Assembly: GCA_013298445.1 (NCBI GenBank) | Contig: JAAFHQ010000448.1 | Location: 1-5,392, forward strand | DNA: 5,392 bases | From: Chitinophagales bacterium | GTDB taxonomy: Bacteria > Bacteroidota > Bacteroidia > Chitinophagales > Saprospiraceae | Direction of reading: 5' to 3' | Shown: positions 1 to 5,392 of the stretch, piece by piece | Layout of the letters: the number at the start of each line of letters is the position of its first letter | Position numbering within the stretch: the first letter of the stretch is position 1 | Program-made: the position numbers and the translations under genes | The notes under the pieces: model-generated | Seen by the model: only the letters and a program-made list of their open reading frames with translations | The model's database searches: none | Told to the model about the DNA's origin: nothing

Positions 1-1
1 G

Positions 2-156
2 TGGAACCAGCTGCACGAGTGCAAAAACGTGTTTGTAACGGATGGCGCTTGTATGACTACGAACTCTCTACGCAGAACCCTTCTTTGACCTTTATGGCGA
101 TTACGGCAAGGGCGGCGAATAACGCGGTGGAGGAATTGAAAAAGCGGAATTTGTAA
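2..156 (+). pseudogene. GMC-family oxidoreductase, C-terminal end, frameshifted (partial)
   Basis: This is the 3' end of a gene that begins before the window. Reading from base 2 gives HECKNVFVTDGACM, the conserved C-terminal signature of glucose-methanol-choline (GMC) FAD-dependent oxidoreductases (usual form: NLFVxDGS/A). Reading from base 73 in the next frame gives QNPSLTFMAITARAANNAVEELKKRNL and a TAA stop at 154-156. This is the family's closing segment, including the NP motif whose Asn is the second active-site residue of many members. The two halves join perfectly if one base is added around 68-70 (for example TCT-ACT-ACG-CAG, reading NSTTQNP). As written, the first frame stops at TGA 86-88 and loses the NP segment. 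These enzymes oxidise alcohols, sugars or polyols; the substrate cannot be told from this fragment. The frameshift may be a true inactivating mutation or a sequence error. Confidence 0.75.
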
Positions 157-160
157 AAAG

Positions 161-223
161 GCTTGCCGCCCTGCCTCCAACATTGGCTAATAGGGCTGAG
201 ACTAGGAGGCAGGGACAGCAAGC
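161..223 (-). terminator. Intrinsic terminator hairpin of the leftward gene cluster
   Basis: The left arm 161-178 (GCTTGCCGCCCTGCCTCC) and right arm 205-223 (GGAGGCAGGGACAGCAAGC) are inverted copies with one bulge or mismatch, forming a stem of about 17 pairs around a 26-base loop. On the minus strand the stem is followed directly by C then five T (bases 160-155 in plus coordinates), which makes a good Rho-independent terminator for the gene ending at 236. On the plus strand the stem is followed by TCCAACTTGA with no T-run, so termination of the GMC gene here would be weaker or factor-dependent. The element lies between two convergent genes. A dispersed palindromic repeat is a possible alternative. 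Confidence 0.7.
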
Positions 224-235
224 TCCAACTTGATA

Positions 236-808
236 CTACTCGCTCATTTTAACACTAAAGCCAAGCTCTAAAGCAAAATACCAAATGCCTTTGCCCGCAT
301 TGGGCAGCGCATGGATCAGCTGCGGTTTGGCATATATAGAAAAGGGGATTTCCTTTTTGACACTAAGGTCTTTACCAAAAGTTGCAAAATAATTGCTGAT
401 GAAATAATGATAGCCTGCGCCAATTTGCTCGATTTCGCCACTTGGATCAAAATCATATACTCGCGGCACCCAAGTGTGCATATAGCCTGCGCCAATGCCC
501 AAGGCAGTATAATTTCCCTTGGCATTTTGCCGGATATAGCTGAGTTCGGGTAGCACAAAAAGCCCGGTTTGATAATTCTGATGGTAATAAAAACCCAGTT
601 GTGGGCTCAGATCAATCCTTTTGTCCAGCAATTTTTCCTGGCCATTGCGCAGCGTTTTGTGTTTCTCCCATTCGTACAAAGGAAAGCTGAGGCCCACTTT
701 TAAGCCAGGGTGGGTAATTGTTTCACCAAAATAGGCCAGAGAGATGGCACTTTGTGCCCCAAGTACGCCAGTGCTGGCCAAAAATACGATTACAAGCAGC
801 ACTCTCAT
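236..808 (-). CDS. Small secreted beta-rich protein, possible outer-membrane barrel; function unknown
   Basis: The predicted product has 190 residues. I do not recognise a named family. Residues 1-18 form a clear Sec signal peptide (MRVLLVIVFLASTGVLGA, with cleavage expected after A18 before Q19). The mature part is rich in alternating hydrophobic/aromatic and polar stretches separated by glycine turns, for example QLGFYYHQNYQTGLFVLPEL, ALGIGAGYMHTW, AGYHYF and the terminal WYFALELGFSVKM. This pattern is expected of antiparallel beta-strands in a small outer-membrane barrel. No catalytic motif is seen. Its ATG overlaps the TGA of the upstream hydrolase gene by four bases (805-808, ATGA), so translation is probably coupled. 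The gene is the last of the cluster and is followed by the hairpin terminator. A soluble periplasmic beta-sandwich is an alternative; the barrel call is inference. Confidence 0.8.
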   Translation of the reverse strand: MRVLLVIVFLASTGVLGAQSAISLAYFGETITHPGLKVGLSFPLYEWEKHKTLRNGQEKLLDKRIDLSPQLGFYYHQNYQTGLFVLPELSYIRQNAKGNYTALGIGAGYMHTWVPRVYDFDPSGEIEQIGAGYHYFISNYFATFGKDLSVKKEIPFSIYAKPQLIHALPNAGKGIWYFALELGFSVKMSE

Positions 809-1881
809 TGGATGAAGGATTTAAGGGTTTGATTGAATTCAGCAGCCTGGTGCAAAAAAGAATCATGACCAGCTTCATCGATGATTTTGATCTGCTTTTT
901 AGCCGAAGTGATTTTTTCAAAGGCGTGGTTCAGTTCCTCTGGCACACAGATGTCATCGTAGCGGCCAGTTAGGAGCAAAACTGCCTGCTGGTCAATTTGC
1001 GCCAAACGATTGATCAGCATATACTTCTCTTCTTCTTCTAAAATGAGGCTCCCAATTCCCTTGCCTTCAAAATCCTGGCGGAGGTAAGCCGGAATGGGAT
1101 TATAAGGAGAAAAAAAGATGGCTTTTAAATAATCCCGAACCTTCACACTTTTTTCTGCATAATTGGGGTAAACCAGTTCTTCAACATATTCATTCCATTG
1201 CTGCATCAGTTGATAAGGAGCATCTCCGGGTATTTTTTCGATTACGGGCGTCTTTTCCAACCACTTTAACACCTCGTTCCAGCGCTCGACTTTGCGGTTG
1301 CGGCTGATCTCCAATTTTGCGGTATTGAAAAGGAAGGCTCGGCGGAATTGCCAGCGCAGGTCGGCAGTACTGACATCGGTGGTCACTGGCGCATTCAAAG
1401 CAATGTATTTTTGAGGGATTCCAGATTGCCCATATTCAATCATGTACCGCAAGGTCAAGGCACCTCCAAAACTGTGGCCCATCATGATGATTTCAGCACC
1501 GTAGGCCTTTTTTAAAAACGCAGCGACCTTGTGCAGGTCTTCGATGTAGGTCTGCAGGATATTCTGACCGAAGTCAAAATTTCCCTGGCGGTTTCCTGTG
1601 CCCCTTTGTTCGTAATAGGCAATGGCGTAGTCCTTTTCAAGGGTGTTTTTCCATTCAGGATAATCTACCGTAGCAAAATCCAGCGTATTGCCGGCCGGGC
1701 CACCTTGAACGTAGAGGATGATTTTTTTGCTGGCCGTATTGCCCCTCAGTATTACCGGAATGAGGTAATCCCCATTTTTTACATGGAAGAAGGTTTTTGA
1801 AGCAGTATCCACTTCAAATGTTTCTTTGGAGCAAGCACAAGTAAGTAGAGCGAGGATGCTCAGCACTATGAATTTCTGCAT
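805..1881 (-). CDS. Alpha/beta-hydrolase lipoprotein, peptidase S33 (prolyl aminopeptidase)-like
   Basis: The predicted product has 358 residues starting at MQKFIVLSILALLTCACSKE. This is a lipoprotein signal with probable lipidated Cys17, so the enzyme would be tethered to a membrane on the periplasmic or outer side. Family motifs appear in order: an oxyanion-type loop QGGPAG at about 59-64 (usual form HGGPG), YEQRGTG at 90-96 (usual form DQRGxG), the nucleophile elbow GHSFGG at 135-140 with Ser137, GRYDD with Asp309, and AGHD with His339. Ser137/Asp309/His339 form a complete catalytic triad, so an active hydrolase is expected. S33 members cleave N-terminal residues from peptides or hydrolyse esters and amides; the substrate here is not determinable. 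An in-frame ATG at 1968 would add 29 residues (VWNAFAEYPWP...) and bury the lipoprotein signal, so I prefer 1881. The stop overlaps the next gene's start by four bases. Confidence 0.85.
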   Translation of the reverse strand: MQKFIVLSILALLTCACSKETFEVDTASKTFFHVKNGDYLIPVILRGNTASKKIILYVQGGPAGNTLDFATVDYPEWKNTLEKDYAIAYYEQRGTGNRQGNFDFGQNILQTYIEDLHKVAAFLKKAYGAEIIMMGHSFGGALTLRYMIEYGQSGIPQKYIALNAPVTTDVSTADLRWQFRRAFLFNTAKLEISRNRKVERWNEVLKWLEKTPVIEKIPGDAPYQLMQQWNEYVEELVYPNYAEKSVKVRDYLKAIFFSPYNPIPAYLRQDFEGKGIGSLILEEEEKYMLINRLAQIDQQAVLLLTGRYDDICVPEELNHAFEKITSAKKQIKIIDEAGHDSFLHQAAEFNQTLKSFIQ

Positions 1882-1887
1882 TGGCTG

Positions 1888-1960
1888 ATGATTTGATGAA
1901 AGCCGAAGCCACCCACAGCCCGAAGGCCATGGGTACTCCGCAAAAGCGTTCCAAACGCGA
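1888..1960. other. GC-rich, hairpin-forming spacer between TonB-domain and hydrolase genes
   Basis: This gap lies between the stop of the TonB-domain gene and the preferred start of the hydrolase. By hand count roughly 60 percent of 1897-1959 is G+C. It holds two small inverted repeats. At 1911-1934 outer arms ACCCA/TGGGT and inner arms GCC/GGC surround a CGAA loop. At 1946-1958 arms GCGTT/AACGC surround a 3-base loop. The near-direct repeats AGCCGAAGCC and AGCCCGAAGGCC also occur (1901-1927). I see no Bacteroidota-type promoter (TAnnTTTG) on the minus strand, so the three genes may still be one transcript, with this segment acting as a processing or translation-control element or a dispersed repeat. 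Confidence 0.4.
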
Positions 1961-2422
1961 CTATTCATGGGTTAACCTAAAACTGATGTCAAGCACTTTT
2001 TTTCCTTTTACCGGGATGCCAAAATTGGATGCCGGAGTCCAGCAAGGCATGGCATAAACCAGGTTGATCGCCGCCTCATCGCAGCCAAAACCAAGCCCTT
2101 TAATCAGTCGGGCTTTGGTCACCTCGCCTTTTTCAGATACATAGACCAGCACACTGACGGTCCCTTCAATGCCATTTTCCCGGGCCAATTGCGGGTAAAT
2201 GGACTTGCCTTTTACATAATTGTCCCAATCATCAAAGTGCGGTGGATGTTGACCTGCTGCCAAATCAACTTTTAGAGAATCCACGGTACATTTCCTTGGG
2301 CAATGCCGATCGTTGCAGCTTTTAGCGTACGATTCAGGTACCAGTGGAATAAAATTTTGCCCTTTGCTAAGGGGATAAAAGAGTGAAAAGGTAAATGACA
2401 ATAGCAAAAAACATTTTCTCAT
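1961..2422 (-). CDS. Secreted TonB C-terminal domain protein
   Basis: The predicted product has 153 residues from MRKCFLLLSFTFSLFYPLSKGQ, a hydrophobic export signal of about 20 residues. An ATG at 2482 would add 20 residues (MSIAQPSPLYPQFFTK...) ahead of that signal and is less likely. From about residue 76 to the end is a TonB_C-type fold: YPQLARENGIEGTVSVLVYVSEKGEV, then GCDEAAINLVYAMPCWTPA and a final strand DISFRL. This is the usual order of the energy-transducer C-terminal domain (YPxxAxxxgieGxVxvxFxVxxxGxv ... cdxeAlrvvxxmPxWxPa). The Pro-rich periplasm-spanning linker of true TonB is absent, so this is more likely a periplasmic stand-alone domain that binds a partner protein than a full energy transducer. 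Six Cys are present (positions 4, 36, 41, 45, 94, 107); 36/41/45 form an unusual cluster, SCNDRHCPRKC. It is the first gene of the leftward cluster. Confidence 0.85.
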   Translation of the reverse strand: MRKCFLLLSFTFSLFYPLSKGQNFIPLVPESYAKSCNDRHCPRKCTVDSLKVDLAAGQHPPHFDDWDNYVKGKSIYPQLARENGIEGTVSVLVYVSEKGEVTKARLIKGLGFGCDEAAINLVYAMPCWTPASNFGIPVKGKKVLDISFRLTHE

Positions 2423-2455
2423 AACATGTCGGGTTTTGGTGAAAAATTGCGGGTA

Positions 2456-2482
2456 CAAAGGTGAAGGCTGGGCTATTGACAA
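2456..2482 (-). promoter_or_regulatory. Weak candidate promoter for the leftward cluster
   Basis: On the minus strand, CACCTTTG (2463-2456) differs by one base from the Bacteroidota -7 element TAnnTTTG, and TTG (2482-2480) lies 16 bases upstream as a possible -33 element. The spacing is shorter than usual and the first T is missing. It would start transcription roughly 25 bases before the preferred ATG at 2422. It overlaps the edge of the phased repeat array. This is a low-confidence guess. Confidence 0.2.
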
Positions 2483-2486
2483 TCTT

Positions 2487-2580
2487 GCATTTTTCGGACA
2501 ACTTGCAGGATCTTTTGGTCAAGGAACAGGATTTGCTGGACATTGCCAGGATTTTTCGGACTTTCTGCAATTTTTAGCCA
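2487..2580. repeat. Phased array of four to five degenerate 20-21 bp direct repeats (candidate operator)
   Basis: On the plus strand the motif CAGGATtttncGGAC recurs. CAGGAT begins at 2506, 2527 and 2547. The GGAC half (GGTC in the second copy) begins at 2496, 2517, 2538 and 2558, giving spacings of 21, 21 and 20 bases. The first copy lacks the CAGGAT half but shares the exact 10-mer TTTTTCGGAC with the fourth (2490-2499 and 2552-2561). A fifth, weaker copy, CAATTTTTAGCCA, starts at 2568, again 21 bases on. Two-helical-turn spacing places all copies on one DNA face, as in direct-repeat operators of AraC-family proteins (known for araI1-I2). Sitting between divergent genes and 59 bases upstream of a hybrid sensor-type gene, it is a candidate binding array. 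No evidence of coding was found in it. Confidence 0.6.
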
Positions 2581-2638
2581 GCCAATTAGGCGGAATATCT
2601 TGTCTTCTACGTTGTACTAAGACCCATTTTACTTAGCC

Positions 2639-5392
2639 ATGAAACAAGCCAAAACACACCTGACGCCTCTATTTCGAACATCCATTCTGTCCCTATTATG
2701 GTTGCTGAATGTTGTGCTGCCTTTACCAAACCAAGGCTTTGCCCAAGTTCCCATCGAGTCCATTTCCATTCAGCAGGGCCTTTCCCAGGGCATGATTTAT
2801 GACATTCTACAGGACCGCGAGGGTTTCCTCTGGTTTGCGACCAAGGACGGGCTCAACCGCTTCGATGGCTATAGCCTCAAAGTATTCAACAACGAGGCCT
2901 ACAATCCTCATTCCCTTTCTGGCAACAGCATCCTGAAATTATTTGAAGACCACCAGGGCCGGATTTGGGCGGTAACCGACAACGAAGGTTTGAATGTTTA
3001 CGATAAAAAATCGGGGCGTTTTCAGCGGATTCAACATGATCCCAAAGACCCCAGTAGTTTATCCAGCAATCAGATCCGCTGCATTGCTGAAGATGCGGTG
3101 GGCAACATTCTGGCTGCAGCCGATGGCGCCGATCTGAACATAATCAGGCTCGCTGGTGATTCTTTTGAAAAAAACACGGCACCCAAAATCCAGCAAATAA
3201 CCTTGCCCAAACACCTGAATGTGACCGGTATGGCCAAAGACAGCAAGAGCAGGGTTTGGATGGGGGGTGACGACCATTGCATCTACCAGTTTGATGTCAA
3301 AACCTTTCAATTGCGCAAAGCCATTGAGGGCTATTCATTCGAGGTAGCTTACGCCAATTCCGATGGTAGCTTGTGGGCCAGCGACCAAAACCATTCCCCT
3401 TTTCATTGGGATGGGAAACGTGCGGCACCACTTTTTGAGCACTTGAGCCAGGTTTTTGACCTGCAAGTTGCCCCCGATGGCAAGCTGTGGTTGATCAAAG
3501 GCAGCAGTTTATATGGTCTGGATGTGCAAGAATGGAAACCCGGCAAACCGCTAAAATGGAGCACAGCGCCTTTTTTTGCCCAAATGAAAGCACCTTTAAA
3601 TGCGTTAGTCAATGCGCAAAAAGAAGACCAGTTTCAAGCCAAATTACTTGCCCTGGATTTAAGCGCACCTTTAACTTCCCTGGCCATCGACCGCTCCGGC
3701 ATGGTCTTAGCGGGTACTCATGACTATGGCGTCTACAAATTCAATCCTTACCAGCAAAAATTTCAACACTACGCCGAAGGCATCAGCATTCGCAGAATCA
3801 TTCCGGCACCCGACGGCTCTATTTACCTGGATTCTTACCGCAAGCTTTGGTACCATTTGCAAGGCAATTCCCTAAAATCGGATGGATTGGGTACGATTTC
3901 CTCACAAGTCAGCAATTTTTTGATCAGTCGTTCTGCTGAACATTGGGCCTTGACCACCAAGGGGCTCCTTCGTTTTCGGCCGGGCGGCACCACTACCCAT
4001 ATCCCCATCCCCGCCGCCGCTTTTGGGGAAAGGCAACCGATGTTGGAAGACCACCACGGCAATATCTGGCTGGCTGGATTAAAAGGTGCACTGACGAGGG
4101 TCGATCCCCGAAGCAATCAGGTGAATAGCTACAATTTTGCGGACCCCGCCAAACCCATGCAGCATCACGCCCTGTCAATTTCCTTGTACGAAAGTGGCGA
4201 CGGCATGATCTGGATCGGAACCATGGAGGGTTTTGTCAGAGCTGATTTTTCCAGGGGCAAACCTCATTTCCGTTGGTACAGAAACCTACCCAATCAGCCC
4301 AATTCGCTCAGTTACAATTATGTGACGGGCTTTCTGGACGACCCCATTGCTCCCCAGCGTTACCTTTGGATTTGTACAAGGGTGGGTTTAAATCGTTTGG
4401 ACAAAAAGACCGGGGATTTCTTGCACCTGGGTACGGAGGATGGTTTGCCCAATAATGTCATTTATGGCCTGCTTGCCGATGAACGGGGAAATTTGTGGGG
4501 GAGCACCAACCGGGGCATTTTTTGCCTGAGCCAGGCGCCCTCATCCCATAACCCCTCCCCAAAACCCCGGTACACCATTCGGAATTTCAACGTGACCGAT
4601 GGCCTGCAAAATCATGAATTCAATACTGGCGCCTTGGCCAAATTGCCCAATGGCCAGCTGGCTTTCGGAGGCGTAAACGGATTCAATGTTTTTGACCCTG
4701 TGGTAATGTTGGAACAGGACTACCAACCCCGAACTTTCATCACCAACATTGCAGTCAACAATCGCCCGCTTACAGTTGGAGATGACACGGGGATTCTGAA
4801 CAACAGCATCGAAACCACTCAGCGCATCACCTTGAACCACTTGCAGGATATCCTTAGTCTGGATTTCGCTACACTTGATTACACGGGGTCAATGTTTAAC
4901 CGGTACCGCTATCAGCTGCTAGGGGCAGATCCTGACTGGATTGAAGCAGGAACCCGCCGCTCGGCAACTTACCTGCATTTGCCTCCCGGAAACTATACCT
5001 TTCGGGTACAAGGGAGCAATAGTCGAGGCATCTGGAGCCCCCATGTGGCAACACTCAACATTAAAATACTACCCCCCTGGTGGCGTTCCACCTGGGCTTA
5101 CCTGGCGTACGTTTTGCTCCTGATCGCAGCGGGCAGGGCTCTATTCCAATTTTACCTCAACCGGGAAAAACTGCGGAACCAACTCGCCTACGAAACCCGC
5201 GAAGCAAGCCGCATCAAAGAACTGGATACCGCCAAAACCCGCTTGTACACCAACATCACCCACGAATTCCGCACGCCCCTCACGGTGATCATGGGGATGG
5301 CCCAACAAACCCTGGAAAAACCTGACGAAAACCTGGCCTACAACCAAGAGATGATCCTGCGCAATGGGCAACAACTCCTGCAGTTGGTCAAT
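2639..5392 (+). CDS. Hybrid two-component sensor/regulator (Reg_prop, Y_Y_Y, HisKA), 3' end outside window
   Basis: The 918 codons present are open to the window end. Residues 1-35 form a signal peptide (cleavage near GFA-Q). Residues 38-690 carry 14 propeller blades of the Reg_prop type, best seen at LWFATKDGLNRFDG (64-77), IWAVTDNEGLNVYD, IWLAGLKGALTRVDP, IWIGTMEGF, LWICTRVGLNRLD, LWGSTNRGIF and LAFGGVNGFNVFDP (674-687), which fits two seven-bladed propellers. A Y_Y_Y domain follows (about 745-808, RYRYQLLGADPDWIEAG). Next come a transmembrane helix (about 818-839) and a HisKA helix with the H-box THEFRTPLTVI, whose His875 is the expected phosphorylation site. Family members of about 1300-1400 residues continue with HATPase, receiver and AraC-type HTH domains and sense periplasmic ligands, often glycans; those parts are not seen here. 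The start ATG has no Shine-Dalgarno, as is usual in this phylum. The blades between about 150 and 520 are diverged. Confidence 0.93.
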   Translation, partial: MKQAKTHLTPLFRTSILSLLWLLNVVLPLPNQGFAQVPIESISIQQGLSQGMIYDILQDREGFLWFATKDGLNRFDGYSLKVFNNEAYNPHSLSGNSILKLFEDHQGRIWAVTDNEGLNVYDKKSGRFQRIQHDPKDPSSLSSNQIRCIAEDAVGNILAAADGADLNIIRLAGDSFEKNTAPKIQQITLPKHLNVTGMAKDSKSRVWMGGDDHCIYQFDVKTFQLRKAIEGYSFEVAYANSDGSLWASDQNHSPFHWDGKRAAPLFEHLSQVFDLQVAPDGKLWLIKGSSLYGLDVQEWKPGKPLKWSTAPFFAQMKAPLNALVNAQKEDQFQAKLLALDLSAPLTSLAIDRSGMVLAGTHDYGVYKFNPYQQKFQHYAEGISIRRIIPAPDGSIYLDSYRKLWYHLQGNSLKSDGLGTISSQVSNFLISRSAEHWALTTKGLLRFRPGGTTTHIPIPAAAFGERQPMLEDHHGNIWLAGLKGALTRVDPRSNQVNSYNFADPAKPMQHHALSISLYESGDGMIWIGTMEGFVRADFSRGKPHFRWYRNLPNQPNSLSYNYVTGFLDDPIAPQRYLWICTRVGLNRLDKKTGDFLHLGTEDGLPNNVIYGLLADERGNLWGSTNRGIFCLSQAPSSHNPSPKPRYTIRNFNVTDGLQNHEFNTGALAKLPNGQLAFGGVNGFNVFDPVVMLEQDYQPRTFITNIAVNNRPLTVGDDTGILNNSIETTQRITLNHLQDILSLDFATLDYTGSMFNRYRYQLLGADPDWIEAGTRRSATYLHLPPGNYTFRVQGSNSRGIWSPHVATLNIKILPPWWRSTWAYLAYVLLLIAAGRALFQFYLNREKLRNQLAYETREASRIKELDTAKTRLYTNITHEFRTPLTVIMGMAQQTLEKPDENLAYNQEMILRNGQQLLQLVN

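Noticed and set aside
1..156. Reading the left-edge gene in frame 1 from base 1 throughout
   Set aside because: The first 22 codons of that frame do not resemble the family, whereas frame 2 over the same bases gives the GMC signature. The frameshift interpretation explains both halves.
2490..2580. Repeat array considered as a CRISPR array
   Set aside because: The repeat unit is degenerate, with no unique spacers of 25-40 bases, no identical repeats longer than 10 bases and no cas genes nearby.
2608..2615. TACGTTGT as a -7 element (TAnnTTTG) for the sensor gene
   Set aside because: Only four of the six fixed positions match, no convincing TTG lies at the right distance upstream, and the leader would be very short. 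Too weak to annotate.
2436..2636. Open frame of 66 codons on the plus strand in the intergenic region, with a rough seven-residue rhythm
   Set aside because: The seven-residue rhythm is simply the 21-bp DNA repeat translated. It has no recognisable domain, overlaps the 5' side of the divergent gene and ends just before the sensor start. Treated as non-coding operator-like DNA.
3059..3310. Minus-strand open frames inside the sensor gene (also at 3403-3612, 3835-4178, 4541-4840 and 5141-5374)
   Set aside because: They lie opposite a continuous 918-codon frame with clear propeller and kinase motifs, and none shows a signal peptide or domain of its own. Shadows of the real gene.

Overview
The window looks like the chromosome of a Bacteroidota member, possibly of the Saprospiraceae (for example a Haliscomenobacter-like organism). 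The reasons are a hybrid two-component type regulator with Reg_prop propeller, Y_Y_Y domain and histidine kinase, a stand-alone secreted TonB C-terminal domain protein, a lipoprotein with an ACSKE-type signal, and almost no Shine-Dalgarno sites. The family-level placement is an inference; the phylum is well supported by the domain architecture.

Layout. At the left edge (2-156, + strand) lies the last part of a GMC-family oxidoreductase. Its conserved C-terminus is readable only if one base is restored near position 68, so the copy is frameshifted as given. A long imperfect hairpin (161-223) separates it from a convergent, leftward gene cluster and carries a T-run only for the leftward strand. 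That cluster reads 2422 to 236 on the minus strand. It holds a secreted TonB C-terminal domain protein (1961-2422), an S33-type alpha/beta-hydrolase lipoprotein (805-1881) and a small secreted beta-rich protein with no recognised family (236-808). The last two overlap by four bases (ATGA), so they are very probably co-translated. The first two are separated by a 79-base, GC-rich, hairpin-forming spacer.

A 216-base divergent intergenic region (2423-2638) follows. It contains a striking array of degenerate direct repeats with a 20-21 bp period, phased to two helical turns, which I read as a candidate multi-site operator.

The right half (2639-5392, + strand, open at the window end) is one reading frame of 918 codons. 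It encodes a signal peptide, 14 recognisable propeller blades (two seven-bladed propellers), a Y_Y_Y domain, a transmembrane helix and the start of a HisKA dimerisation domain with its phospho-accepting histidine. The missing part probably carries the HATPase, receiver and AraC-type HTH domains typical of this family.

How it may work together: the sensor-regulator would monitor a periplasmic ligand and could act through the phased repeats on itself and on the divergent envelope-protein cluster. The link is inferred from position and repeat spacing only; no specific substrate can be deduced. I see no mobile element, tRNA, rRNA or CRISPR array.
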